From: Halobacteriales archaeon QH_7_66_36
GTDB taxonomy: Archaea > Halobacteriota > Halobacteria > Halobacteriales > Haloarculaceae
Reading direction: 5' to 3'
Assembly: GCA_003021175.1 (NCBI GenBank)
Contig: PXQV01000017.1
Coordinates: forward strand, 1-64,000
DNA length: 64,000 nucleotides
Shown: positions 51,245 to 61,058 of the stretch, in pieces
How the letters are laid out: each line of letters starts with the position of its first letter
Position numbering within the stretch: the first letter of the stretch is position 1
Made by a program: the position numbers and the translations under genes
Notes under the pieces: generated by a model
Told to the model about the DNA's origin: nothing
Seen by the model: only the letters and a program-made list of their open reading frames with translations
The model's database searches: none

Positions 51245-51826
51245 TCAGTCCGGGCCGCGCCCGTCGGTCGCAACGCCGTCGGCGCGCTCGCCGTGTAGCG
51301 CTTCGTCGCCGCCACCCATCTTGTTGCGGGCGACGATGCCGCCACGTGCCAGCGCGCCCACGGCGATGACGAACAACACACCGCCGGAGACGACGACGCC
51401 CCGAGAGAACGCGAAGTAGCCGCCGGCGACCGCCGCGACCGCCGCGATGACGATCAGCGCCCCCGCTCGGACCCGCTCGCCGCCGAGTGCAGTGGCGAGC
51501 AGGCCGGCACCGACCGCGATGGCGAGTGCGCCCGCGGCGGTGTAGCCGTCCGTTGGGCCCGTGGCGACGGCGAGCCCACCGAGTACGATCAGCGACACCG
51601 CGGCACCCGGATACAGTCGCCGCTCGACCGTCCGCGGGTCGACGGTTTCCATGCTCATCGCGACGGTCACCACGAACAGCAGCGCGCCGGCCACGACGTA
51701 CAGCAGGTTCGAGGCGACCGTCGTGAGCCACGCCACGAGGGCCCCGACGACGGGGACTGCGAACGCTTGGGGGGTTCGGATGCCTTCCCGGAACTTCTGA
51801 ATCGGCTCTCGCTCGTCGGTGCTCAT
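51245..51826 (-). CDS. Multi-pass membrane protein, unknown function
   Basis: The 193-residue protein has about six hydrophobic segments between residues 20 and 165 (AFAVPVVGALVAWLTTVASN, LLYVVAGALLFVVTVAMSM, AAVSLIVLGGLAVATG and others). A short charged N-terminus STDEREPIQKFREGI and an acidic, glycine-rich C-terminus lie outside the membrane. No transporter or enzyme signature was found. It precedes the SF2 helicase gene on the same strand by 42 bp. Its 5' side abuts dispersed element copy E. Confidence 0.75.
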   Translation of the reverse strand: MSTDEREPIQKFREGIRTPQAFAVPVVGALVAWLTTVASNLLYVVAGALLFVVTVAMSMETVDPRTVERRLYPGAAVSLIVLGGLAVATGPTDGYTAAGALAIAVGAGLLATALGGERVRAGALIVIAAVAAVAGGYFAFSRGVVVSGGVLFVIAVGALARGGIVARNKMGGGDEALHGERADGVATDGRGPD

Positions 51827-51882
51827 GGGCGCTAATTCGACAGTATCGATAATAAAAGCAGATGGGGATATTAAGCGAGTAG

Positions 51883-52300
51883 TGTTCAGCTAAGAGCGAC
51901 TCTGGAAAATAGTCGGCCACCGAGGTGTAGAAAGCCCCCGGTCGCTCGACCGTCTGCTCGCGGCTTCGCCGCTCGCACGGCCCGTGGAGCGCCGCTCCAC
52001 GCTGTCGTCGGCGCATCGCGTCGACTGTCCGAGGTGGCTCCGCCACCTCGCTGTCTGCGGCTCGCTGCGCTTCTCGCTCACTGCGTTCGCTGGGGTGTCC
52101 TCGCGCGGTTGCCCCGCGCGAGCGGGCCGAGGCGACGCAGTCGCCTCGCGGCTTGCGTCACCCGCAGAAATCGCAGATTGCTGCTGGGCTGTGGAAGACG
52201 CTCCGCGTCTTCCGAACGCCGGGGCCGAATCGAGCGACTGGCCCCTTTCGGTCCACCCCGTACGGGTTCTCGGCCAAGCGACGACCCGCTTGTCTGAACA
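51883..52300 (-). repeat. Dispersed element, copy E (longest), reversed
   Basis: The 418-bp copy has ends TGTTCAGCTAA (51883-51893) and TTGTCTGAACA (52290-52300). Read in reverse it has the first box as GGGGTGGACCGAAAGGGGCC, the inner arms 51938-51949 and 52230-52241 (12 bp, one G-T pair), and the second box GGGGGCTTTCTACACC. The cargo carries hairpins, including 52031-52049 (GAGGTGGC-TCC-GCCACCTC), and the 148-bp block 52074-52221 that is the inverse of 37383-37530. The gap from 51827 to 52456 (630 bp) holds this element and no credible gene. Confidence 0.8.
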
Positions 52301-52456
52301 CTGCCTTCGCCCCGACCCCGGATCATTAGTCCCTACGAGCCACGCACTCGGTATGCACCATACTAGTTTTGTGACCGACTGCGCGACCCAGCGCGCCGGC
52401 AGACGGGTCGACGAGAGCTTGCCGACCTGTGATGACCTGTCGGCGGAGCGGCGACC

Positions 52457-52900
52457 GTGACCCTCTACTTCGACGACCTTGACCCGGGATGGAGTGAGAC
52501 GTACGGCCCGCGCCGAGTCGAGCGCGAGGAGATGCTCGCGTTCGCCGAGCAGTTCGACCCACAGCCGATGCATCTCGACCCCGAGGCCGCCCGCGAGAAG
52601 GGATACGACGACGTGTTCGCGAGCGGCCTCCACACCGTCGGCGTCGGAATCCGCCTGCTCGTAGAGCACTTCCTCAACGACTCCTCGAATCTCGGCGGGC
52701 TTGGGATCGAGGAGCTGTCGTGGCACGCCCCCGTCTATCCGGGCGACGAACTCGCCGTGCGTCACGAGGTGGTGTCGACGCGCGTCTCGGAGTCGAATCC
52801 AGACCGGGGCGTCGTCGTCCGCGACATCGAGATGTTCCGGGCGGACGACGAGACGGTCGTCTGCTCGTGGACCGTCGCGATACTGATGGCGCGCCGGTGA
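52457..52900 (+). CDS. MaoC-like hotdog dehydratase
   Basis: The 147-residue enzyme is of the (R)-hydratase/MaoC type. LYFDDLDPGWSETYGPRRVE opens the hotdog fold. FAEQFDPQPMHLDPEAAREK carries the catalytic-type Asp/His segment and VFASGLHTVGVGIRLLVEHF follows. It probably adds or removes water across a short enoyl-CoA. The start is GTG 52457, preceded by a TATA-like element some distance upstream that overlaps the repeat region. It is convergent with the small membrane protein at 52905 (5-bp gap). A third MaoC-type domain in the window is fused to CBS at 13138-14055. Confidence 0.85.
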   Translation: MTLYFDDLDPGWSETYGPRRVEREEMLAFAEQFDPQPMHLDPEAAREKGYDDVFASGLHTVGVGIRLLVEHFLNDSSNLGGLGIEELSWHAPVYPGDELAVRHEVVSTRVSESNPDRGVVVRDIEMFRADDETVVCSWTVAILMARR

Positions 52901-52904
52901 CACC

Positions 52905-53228
52905 TCAGGGTCGCGTGGCCGCCCACACCGCCAGCGCGCCGAGGCCGAGCGCCGGCAGCAACGGCAGGACGAGAAACGCGTCGCGGTAGCCGAGGCCGAG
53001 CGACTTCGTGAACGCGCCGGCCCGCGGGATGTAGAACAGGATCGTCGGCACGACGATCAGAGAGACGAACAGCCACGCGACGAGGACCCATCCCCGCCAG
53101 CCGAACTCGCGGTCGTCGGCCTGCGGGTCGTCCGTTGCCGCCCCGTCGGGCGTGTGAACGTACGCCGGAGGTGTGTCCCGCCGGTCGGCGTCGTCCGGCC
53201 CCCCGGCTCCGGACTCGCCGTCGGGCAT
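52905..53228 (-). CDS. Small two-helix membrane protein coupled to the oxidoreductase
   Basis: The 107-residue protein has an acidic soluble N-half (DGESGAGGPDDADRRDTPPA to about 40) and two membrane helices (about 46-65, GWVLVAWLFVSLIVVPTILF; and 84-104, LVLPLLPALGLGALAVWAA). Its ATG overlaps the TAA of the upstream quinone oxidoreductase-like gene by one base, so the two are co-translated. No motif gives a role. It could anchor or tune the oxidoreductase at the membrane, which is inference. Confidence 0.75.
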   Translation of the reverse strand: MPDGESGAGGPDDADRRDTPPAYVHTPDGAATDDPQADDREFGWRGWVLVAWLFVSLIVVPTILFYIPRAGAFTKSLGLGYRDAFLVLPLLPALGLGALAVWAATRP

Positions 53229-54265
53229 TACAGTTCGCTGTCGGGAACGACGACGACCTTGCCGAACCCTTCCCGGTCCTCCAGCATCTCGTGGGCACGG
53301 GCGGCCTCGCTCATCGGGAGCACGTCGCGGATCTGCGGTTCGAGCGTGCCCTCCCAGACGAGTTCGAGCACCTCGTCGATGTCGTGGTTCGCGCCCATCG
53401 TCGAGCCGAGGATGTCGTACTGGTTCCAGAACAGGTCGGCGACGTTCACCTCCACCTGCGGGCCGTCGGTCGCGCCGCAGGTGACGAGCCGGCCGCCCTT
53501 GGCGAGCGACGTCATCGAGGACTCCCACGTCGCGCCGCCGATGTGGTCGACCACCACGTCGACGCCACGGCCGTCGGTGTGCTCTTCGACGAACTCGTCA
53601 AACGGCTCTTCCTCGTAGTTGACGACGTGGTCCGCGCCGAGGGCCTTCGCGGCCTCCAGTTTCGCCTCCGTCGAGCCGGTAGCGTACACCTCACAGCCAG
53701 CGTGGTCGGCAATCTGAACTGCGGCGTGGCCGACGCCGCCGGAGGCCCCGAGCACGAGCACGGACTCGCCGGCCTCTATCTCTGCCCGACTGTGGAGCAT
53801 CCGCCACGCGGTCTGGAACACGAGCGGCGCGGCCGCCGCCGTCTCCCAGTCAACGTGGTCGGGCACCGCCACGAGATTCTCCTCCGGAAGCGCCGTGTAC
53901 TCGGAGTGGACGCCGGTGCTGTGTTCGCCGGTGATGGTGTAGCTGACACACTGGGAGTGCTCGCCCGCCCGGCAGTGCTCGCAGTCGCCACAAAAGGACC
54001 CTGCGGCGACCGCGACGTGGTCCCCCTCCTCGAAACGGGTCACGTCTGGACCGACTTCGACGGCGACGCCGGCGGCGTCCGACCCGGGGATGTGCGGGAA
54101 CTCGCCCGGCGAGGGCATCCCCTTGCGCGTCCACACGTCGAGGTGGTTGAGCGCGCCGGCCTTCACGTCCACCAGCACCTCGTCGCGACCGACCTCCGGG
54201 TCCGGGAGGTCGCCGTACTGTAACACGTCGGTGTCACCGTGTTCCTCGTAGAACACACCTTGCAT
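53228..54265 (-). CDS. Zinc-type alcohol dehydrogenase / quinone oxidoreductase family protein
   Basis: The 345-residue medium-chain dehydrogenase starts MQGVFYEEHGDTDVLQYGDL. GSDAAGVAVEVGPDVTRFEE is the catalytic-domain signature. The structural-zinc cysteines CGDCEHCRAGEHSQC are present, and LVLGASGGVGHAAVQIADHA is the Rossmann GxxGxxG. The catalytic-zinc cysteine position is occupied by Asn in ALNHLDVWTR, so it resembles quinone oxidoreductases that keep only the structural zinc. The likely cofactor is NADPH. The ATG complementary to 54263-54265 is used; upstream residues fit poorly. It overlaps the small membrane gene by one base. Confidence 0.88.
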   Translation of the reverse strand: MQGVFYEEHGDTDVLQYGDLPDPEVGRDEVLVDVKAGALNHLDVWTRKGMPSPGEFPHIPGSDAAGVAVEVGPDVTRFEEGDHVAVAAGSFCGDCEHCRAGEHSQCVSYTITGEHSTGVHSEYTALPEENLVAVPDHVDWETAAAAPLVFQTAWRMLHSRAEIEAGESVLVLGASGGVGHAAVQIADHAGCEVYATGSTEAKLEAAKALGADHVVNYEEEPFDEFVEEHTDGRGVDVVVDHIGGATWESSMTSLAKGGRLVTCGATDGPQVEVNVADLFWNQYDILGSTMGANHDIDEVLELVWEGTLEPQIRDVLPMSEAARAHEMLEDREGFGKVVVVPDSEL

Positions 54266-54319
54266 AACCGGGGCTGTGGGGTGCTGGCACAAAGTCGTGC
54301 CGGTCGCCCATGGTGATAG

Positions 54320-54521
54320 TGTTCAGGTAAAAGTGCCTCCTGAGAGCAGGAGGACAACAGGGTGTAGAAAGCCCCCAGTCGCTCGACCGGCCGCGGCTCG
54401 CTGCGCGCCTCGCTCACCGCGTTCGCTGCGGTGCTTTCGTTGCCGGGGACGAATCGAGCGACTGGCCCCTTTCAGTCCCACCCGCCCACACCTGCTCGGT
54501 CAGCCACCTCCCATCTGAACA
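54320..54521 (-). repeat. Dispersed element, copy F, reversed, with perfect inner arms
   Basis: The 202-bp copy has ends TGTTCAGGTAA (54320-54330) and ATCTGAACA (54513-54521). Reverse reading gives GGGTGGGACTGAAAGGGGCC, then arms CCAGTCGCTCGA (54375-54386) and TCGAGCGACTGG (54454-54465), which pair perfectly over 12 bp, and GGGGGCTTTCTACACC. The cargo of about 67 bp is rich in GCGCG/CGAGC words (GCTCGCTGCGCGCCTCGCTC). It sits between divergent genes. Confidence 0.8.
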
Positions 54522-54601
54522 TCGCCTCTATAGTCGAACGGAGCCGCGAGCGGCCGCTCCGGAGCGAAACCGCCTTCCGCGCGGGACCGAACCTTCCGGT
54601 C

Positions 54602-55042
54602 GTGACGCGGGGCGTAACGCGCTGGACGTATCTCGGACTCGTGATCCTCCTCGTGGGGTTCACCACCGCCGGTGCCGGCGCGGCGACACACCTCGACGAG
54701 CGGAGTTGCGCGTCCGTCGGCGTCGTCCGGGTCGTCCCCACCGACGGCGTGAACGCCTCGCTCGACGGCTACCAGCGGGTCGACTACGCCGACCTGACGG
54801 CGACCGAACAGCGCGTCTTCCGGAGCGTCCGCGAGGCCGGCGGGCAGGCGCTCGTCGACCGCGATGCGATCCGTGAGGCCGTCGTCGCGTACGAAAACGA
54901 GACGTATCTCGTCGTGACCGCCACCGAGCGCGGCGACTGCACGCCGTGGGACCGCGAGCGCGTCGTCGCGCCGCTCGGGTTCGGGGCCGGACTGGTGTTC
55001 GTCGGCGGCGTGCTCGTCCGCGGGCGCGACCACGACGCCTGA
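54602..55042 (+). CDS. Exported or membrane-anchored small protein, unknown function
   Basis: The 146-residue protein has an N-terminal hydrophobic segment (about 9-28, YLGLVILLVGFTTAGAGAAT) and a C-terminal one (about 122-140, PLGFGAGLVFVGGVLVRG). An extracellular domain between them has a Cys pair, SCASVGVVRVVPTDGVNA and RGDCTPWDRE. VDYADLTATEQRVFRSVREA resembles haloarchaeal membrane proteins of the DUF7979 type, whose function is unknown. The start is GTG 54602 (VTRGVTRWTYLGL), because upstream in-frame sequence lies in the dispersed element. moaB follows at 40 bp. Confidence 0.75.
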   Translation: MTRGVTRWTYLGLVILLVGFTTAGAGAATHLDERSCASVGVVRVVPTDGVNASLDGYQRVDYADLTATEQRVFRSVREAGGQALVDRDAIREAVVAYENETYLVVTATERGDCTPWDRERVVAPLGFGAGLVFVGGVLVRGRDHDA

Positions 55043-55082
55043 CGGCGGCGGACTTTTCGGCCTCGAAAGCGGGAGTTCGGAC

Positions 55083-55634
55083 GTGAGCCACGATCACGAA
55101 GACGAGCACGAACACGGTCACCAGCACGACCACCACCGGCACGACCTCGACGCGCTCGGCGCGAGCGTCGTGACGGTGTCGTCTACCCGGTCGCTGGACG
55201 ATGACCCAGCTGGCGACGCCATCGCCGCGGCGTTCGAGCGGGCCGGCCACGAGGTCGTCCACCGCGAACTCGTCGACGACGACTTCGACGGCGTACAGGG
55301 GGCGGTGAAGCAACTTGTCGGCCGACAGGACACGGACGTCGTCGTCACGACCGGCGGCACGGGCGTCACTCCGGACGACGTGACCGTCGAGGCGGTCGGC
55401 CCGCTGTTCGACAAGGGACTCCCCGGCTTCGGCGAACTGTTCCGCGACCTCTCGTACGACGAAATCGGGACGAAGGTCGTCGGAACGCGCGCAGTCGCCG
55501 GCGTTTCGGACGGCGTGCCGGTGTTCTGTCTGCCGGGGTCGGAGAACGCCGCGACGCTCGGGACCGAGGAGATCATCGTCGAGGAGGCGGGCCATCTCGC
55601 CGGCCTCGCGCGACGGGACGACGAGGAGGAGTAG
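55083..55634 (+). CDS. moaB: Molybdenum cofactor biosynthesis protein MoaB
   Basis: The 183-residue protein of the MoaB/Mog family acts in molybdopterin adenylylation or binding. After a His-rich N-terminal tail (SHDHEDEHEHGHQHDHHRHD, unusual and probably metal-chelating) the fold begins VVTVSSTRSLDDDPAGDAIA. The family signature TDVVVTTGGTGVTPDDVTVE follows, and FRDLSYDEIGTKVVGTRAVA and VFCLPGSENAATLGTEEIIV complete it. The GTG start is accepted because the tail is continuous with the fold. It lies 40 bp downstream of the membrane protein gene. No other molybdenum cofactor genes are in the window. Confidence 0.9.
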   Translation: MSHDHEDEHEHGHQHDHHRHDLDALGASVVTVSSTRSLDDDPAGDAIAAAFERAGHEVVHRELVDDDFDGVQGAVKQLVGRQDTDVVVTTGGTGVTPDDVTVEAVGPLFDKGLPGFGELFRDLSYDEIGTKVVGTRAVAGVSDGVPVFCLPGSENAATLGTEEIIVEEAGHLAGLARRDDEEE

Positions 55635-55686
55635 CGCTACCGACGCGACGGCGACTCGCTGGTCCGTCGATCTCCCCTGTCGGGTA

Positions 55687-56004
55687 TCAGTCGCTTCCGG
55701 GGAGCGGACACAGCGACGCCGTGAGGATCGCCGGCTCGTCGGTGTCGTTGCGCGCGCCGTGTGCCGCCCCCCGTTCGTGGAGCACGACGCCGGGGGCCTC
55801 GACCGTCTCCTCAGTGCCGTCCTGTATGACGGTGACCGTCCCCTCCGTGACGTGGAACACGTTCGTCGCGCCGGGGTGGTCGTGCGGCTCCATCTCCGCG
55901 CTGGGGCCGAGCGCGAACGCTTTCACCAGCACGTCGTCCGTGACCACCAGTTCTCCGGTGAGCAGTTCGCCCGCGTCCGGGTCGAGGTCCGGATATCGGT
56001 CCAT
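55687..56004 (-). CDS. Cupin-domain protein
   Basis: The 105-residue single cupin has motif 1 in ALGPSAEMEPHDHPGATNVF (H-x-H and further His) and motif 2 in PGVVLHERGAAHGARNDTDE. It is probably a small metal-binding beta-barrel. The ATG complementary to 56002-56004 gives MDRYPDLDPDAGELLTGELV; other upstream starts are unlikely. It converges on moaB with about 50 bp between stops. Function is unspecified: a sugar isomerase, dioxygenase or sensor module could all have this shape. Confidence 0.8.
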   Translation of the reverse strand: MDRYPDLDPDAGELLTGELVVTDDVLVKAFALGPSAEMEPHDHPGATNVFHVTEGTVTVIQDGTEETVEAPGVVLHERGAAHGARNDTDEPAILTASLCPLPGSD

Positions 56005-56093
56005 ATCATCCACTCGTCCGCCGCCGTCAAGTCGCTTGCCATCGACTCGTACGGCGGGGGTAACGCTTAGTCGACCCGCCGCGACTCTCGGGC

Positions 56094-56685
56094 GTGTCCT
56101 CGGCCACCCTGTCGACGAAGCGGCTCCGCTTCGAACGGCTCTGCCGCGAGAACGTCCCGCTCGCGGAGTATTACGAGCTCGTCGGCGCAGAGCCGAATCC
56201 GACGGCGGAAGCGGAACTGCGCTATATCCCCCGCGAACCGGTCGAAACGATGGGCGGCGCGGCCGACCGACTCGACGAGTTCGAGGAGCAGTGGGAGGCC
56301 CGCGAGCGCGCGGAGTACGCGCTCCGTCCCCGCGAAGGCGAGGACGGGGCCGGCGAACTGGCGGGAACTGCGGGACTCGTCCTCGCGTGGGACCGCTCGC
56401 TCGCGAAGCTCGCTGTCCGACTCCGCAAGCGGTTCTGGGGCCGGCTACTCGGGCGAGCGCGCCGACGCGCTGCTGGCGCTCGCGTTCGACCGACTCGGTC
56501 TCGATTGCGTCGCCGTCCCGGTCCACGCGGACAACGACCGCTCGAAGCGCGCCGTCGAGAAGTACGTTGACCGGTGGAGCGGCCGCTACGAGGGGTGCTT
56601 CCGCAACGACGGCAGGCGGGCCGAGGGTCCCGTCGACCGCCACCGGTTCTCAATCACGCGGTCGGCGTACGAAGACGCGAAGTAG
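56094..56685 (+). pseudogene. GNAT acetyltransferase gene interrupted by a frameshift
   Basis: The first frame (GTG 56094) reads STKRLRFERLCRENVPLAEY and AGELAGTAGLVLAWDRSLAK, typical of RimJ-like GNAT proteins, to RKRFWG at about 56440. In that frame the rest is arginine-rich nonsense. A different frame continues immediately as GYSGERADALLALAFDRLGL, VAVPVHADNDRSKRAVEKYV and SITRSAYEDAK, then TAG at 56683-56685. WG-RGYSGERA is the normal acetyl-CoA loop, so about two bases (GG) are missing near 56443. It could be a true mutation or a sequencing error. Confidence 0.8.
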
Positions 56686-56705
56686 CGTCGGGCCGAGACG
56701 CCGGT

Positions 56706-57317
56706 ATGAGCGAGCGCGTGCTGGTCCCCGGCGGGCGTGACGTCCGCGCCACGCTGGATTCGCCGGGGGCGGACGCCTGCGTCGTCGCCTGCCCGCCGCA
56801 TCCGCAGATGGGTGGCAAGCGAACCGACCGCCGGTTACAGGCCGTGAGCGACGCGATCGCGCCCGAAGTGTCGACCCTCCGGTTCGACTACGGCGCGTGG
56901 GACGAAGGGTACGGCGAGGTGGCCGACGCGCGCAACGCCCTCGGATGGGCGCGCGACAGGTACGACACCGTCGGGCTGTTCGGCTACTCGTTCGGCGGGT
57001 GTGTCGCGTTGCTCGCGGCGGCCGCGGAGAGCGACGAGGACGTTCCGCCGGCGGCAGTCGCCGCGCTCGCCCCGGCCTCGCGGCTGGTCGATGACCTCGA
57101 CGCGACCGCGCGACTGACTGTGATCGACGCGCCGGGCTACGTGTGCTACGGCGAGCGCGACACCACCGCCGACTGGGAACCAGTCGTCGAGCAGGCACGC
57201 GACTGCGACTGGACAGTCGAGTCGCTGAGTGCCGACCACCACTTCGTCGGTCAGACGGAGCGTGTCGGCGAGTCGTGTGGCGAATTTCTGCGGTCGGCAC
57301 TCGATGGGCCGGTGTGA
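56706..57317 (+). CDS. Alpha/beta hydrolase
   Basis: The 203-residue cytosolic hydrolase has nucleophile elbow GYSFGG (Ser, in LFGYSFGGCVALLAAAAESD), an oxyanion turn near PPHPQMGG, and a late His in LSADHHFVGQTERVGE. It belongs to the small dienelactone-hydrolase-like group (VVACPPHPQMGGKRTDRRLQ is characteristic). The start ATG 56706 follows the frameshifted GNAT gene by 20 bp on the same strand. The substrate is unknown. The following CTP synthase gene begins about 120 bp later, so this gene is probably transcribed separately. Confidence 0.82.
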   Translation: MSERVLVPGGRDVRATLDSPGADACVVACPPHPQMGGKRTDRRLQAVSDAIAPEVSTLRFDYGAWDEGYGEVADARNALGWARDRYDTVGLFGYSFGGCVALLAAAAESDEDVPPAAVAALAPASRLVDDLDATARLTVIDAPGYVCYGERDTTADWEPVVEQARDCDWTVESLSADHHFVGQTERVGESCGEFLRSALDGPV

Positions 57318-59074
<1,757 letters not shown>

Positions 59075-59075
<1 letters not shown>

Positions 59076-59992
59076 TGGTCGACGTGGAGCCGTTCATCGA
59101 CGAGGCGAAGGCCGAGATCCGCGAGGCGGTCGGCGACGAGGAGGCCATTATCGCGCTGTCGGGCGGCGTCGACTCGTCGGTGGCCGCGGCGCTCACCCAC
59201 GAGGCCATCGGCGAACACCTCACCGCCGTCTACGTCGACACCGGCCTGATGCGGAAAGGCGAGACAGCGGGGATCCGCGAGACGTTCGAGTTCATGGACG
59301 GGCTGAAGATCGTGGAGGCACAGGACCGCTTCCTCGACGCGCTGGCGGGCGTCACGGACCCCGAGGAGAAGCGCCACGTCATCGGCGAGCAGTTCATCCG
59401 CGAGTTCGAGCGCGAGGCCCGCGAGGCCGACGCGCGCTATCTCGTCCAAGGGACCATCTACCCCGACCGCGTCGAGTCGGAGGGGAACATCAAGTCCCAC
59501 CATAACGTCGGCGGGCTTCCGGAGGTCGTCGACTTCGACGGCATCGTCGAACCCGTGCGTGACCTCTACAAGGACGAGGTGCGCGAGGTGGCTCGCGCAC
59601 TCGATCTGGAATCCGTCATCTCCGAGCGGATGCCGTTCCCCGGCCCCGGACTCGCGGTCCGCGTCATCGGCGAGGTGACCCGCGAGAAGGTCGAGGTGGC
59701 GCGGGAGGCGTGTCACGTCGTCGAAGAGGAGACCGCCGACCACGAGCCGTGGCAGGCGTTCGCCGCCGTCATCGGGAAGGCGACGGGCGTGAAGGGCGAC
59801 AACCGCGTCCACGGCTGGGTGGTCTCCGTCCGCTCCGTCGAGAGCCGCGACGGGATGACCGCCCGCGCCCAGCAGCTCGACTGGGACACCCTCCAGCGCA
59901 TCCAGTCGCGCATAACCGGCACGCTCGACAACGTCTCGCGGGTGGTGTACGACGTGACCCACAAGCCGCCGGCGACCATCGAGTACGAGTAA
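59075..59992 (+). CDS. guaAb: GMP synthase subunit B (ATP pyrophosphatase)
   Basis: This is a 305-residue archaeal split GMP synthase subunit. The PP-loop is [19 protein letters not shown] (near residue 25). [48 protein letters not shown] and [20 protein letters not shown] are family signatures, and the C-terminus supplies the dimerisation domain. In archaea a separate glutaminase subunit (GuaAa) supplies ammonia and must be encoded elsewhere. It is the second gene after pyrG with a TGATG overlap. The start at 59075 is exact for this family. Confidence 0.95.
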
Positions 59993-60028
59993 TTGATAAA
60001 AGATAGAGAATCCCCCGTCGATCAGCGG

Positions 60029-60234
60029 TGCTCAGATAAGACTGGACGAACCGCTGTTGATAGTGTGACGAGCTTGGAAGCCCCCGCCGGCTCGACTCCC
60101 GGGCCTCGCTGCGGTCCTCGTCGGTCGCTCCGCTCCCTCCTGTGGTCCTTACGTCGGCCGGGTTCGCCGAGCCGGCGGCCCCTTCCAGTCCTACCCGACC
60201 GCACTTGTTCGGTCAGCCATCGCTCATCTGACAC
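60029..60234 (-). repeat. Dispersed element, copy G, reversed, with covaried inner arms
   Basis: The 206-bp copy has ends TGCTCAGATAA (60029-60039) and about TCATCTGACAC (60224-60234). The inner arms are GCCGGCTCG (60086-60094) and CGAGCCGGC (60168-60176), a perfect 9-bp stem. These are different bases from copy F's arms but the same pairing, and this is compensatory change. The boxes are variants (GTAGGACTGGAAGGGGCC; GGGGGCTTCCAAGC). The cargo words (GGACCACAGGAGGGAGCG) resemble copy C. Confidence 0.75.
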
Positions 60235-60254
60235 CGCCCGCCGGTCCGTGACAA

Positions 60255-60263
60255 TTCTTATAC
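60255..60263 (+). promoter_or_regulatory. TATA box for the DUF7126-like gene
   Basis: TTCTTATAC lies 23-31 nt before ATG 60286, as expected for a leaderless promoter. Confidence 0.5.
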
Positions 60264-60285
60264 TCGCCCCCGAGAACAGGGAGAC

Positions 60286-60618
60286 ATGACGCGCGCAGTG
60301 ATCGCGGGGAGCGACGGTGACGGACTCGGTGACGCCCTCGCCGCCGAGGGGGTCGACGTGTCGCAGGCGCGCGGAACCGCCGACCGCTCCGCACTGGAGG
60401 ACGCTGGCATCCTCGATGCCGACGTGCTCGTCCTGACCGAGATGGGACTGGCGACGAGCATCGCGGTGGCGAAGGATCTCAACCCGGACGTGCGAGTCGT
60501 GGTCTACGCTCACGGCTCGCTGCCGGAGTTCGCGAAAGGGCAGGCCGGCCACATCCTCGACCCGGGGCTGCTCGACCCGTCAGTCGTCGCCGAGGAGGTC
60601 GCCGGGACGGCCGCTTAG
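60286..60618 (+). CDS. DUF7126-type small protein next to pyrG-guaAb
   Basis: The 110-residue protein is a compact Rossmann-like alpha/beta fold: RAVIAGSDGDGLGDALAAEG with a nucleotide-style loop, then ADVLVLTEMGLATSIAVAKD and VRVVVYAHGSLPEFAKGQAG. Haloarchaeal homologues are often found by pyrG and have been mislabelled CTP synthetase. It lacks the P-loop and Cys glutaminase of that enzyme. A role in nucleotide homeostasis is suggested only by neighbourhood. Copy G of the dispersed element and its own TATA box lie immediately upstream. Confidence 0.75.
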   Translation: MTRAVIAGSDGDGLGDALAAEGVDVSQARGTADRSALEDAGILDADVLVLTEMGLATSIAVAKDLNPDVRVVVYAHGSLPEFAKGQAGHILDPGLLDPSVVAEEVAGTAA

Positions 60619-60986
60619 CCGTCGCGTCGACGGATAGCCGGCTCACAGCAGTCCGTGAGCAGCCCCGTCAGCGTCCGGCCGCCCTCCCGGACCTCGCGGT
60701 AGCCGGCCATGAACGACTCCGCGAGCGACAGCGCCGCCGGCCGGTCGTCGAGGTTGGTCCGGATCGGCTCGCTCCCCTCGAAGTTCTCGCCGCCGCCGTG
60801 GACGACGCCGACCCGCCACCGGTCGTCGCGCCTGCGGACGTGCTGTGTCTCCGGTAGGACGTGTACCGCGATGAGGTCGGGACCGTGTTCGAACAGCGTC
60901 GGTTCGCGCGGGTCGTACTTCGCGACGATTGCCGGCGGAGACTCTATCTCCGTCCAGCCGACCGGAGCCGGATGGATCTGACCCAT
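60615..60986 (-). CDS. Conserved haloarchaeal protein, unknown function
   Basis: The 123-residue soluble protein has no Cys cluster (two adjacent Cys near the end, TDCCEPAIRRRDG). MGQIHPAPVGWTEIESPPAI and LIAVHVLPETQHVRRRDDRW give alternating strands, and ALSLAESFMAGYREVREGGR is a helix. The fold may be a small beta barrel. Its stop overlaps the convergent DUF7126-like gene by 4 bp. No function or partner can be stated. Confidence 0.65.
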   Translation of the reverse strand: MGQIHPAPVGWTEIESPPAIVAKYDPREPTLFEHGPDLIAVHVLPETQHVRRRDDRWRVGVVHGGGENFEGSEPIRTNLDDRPAALSLAESFMAGYREVREGGRTLTGLLTDCCEPAIRRRDG

Positions 60987-61058
60987 GTTGCTGGCTACGA
61001 AACGCTGTGGGAAAACCCGCCTGCCGAACGCCCGGGGTCGTCGCAGTCGATGCTCAAA

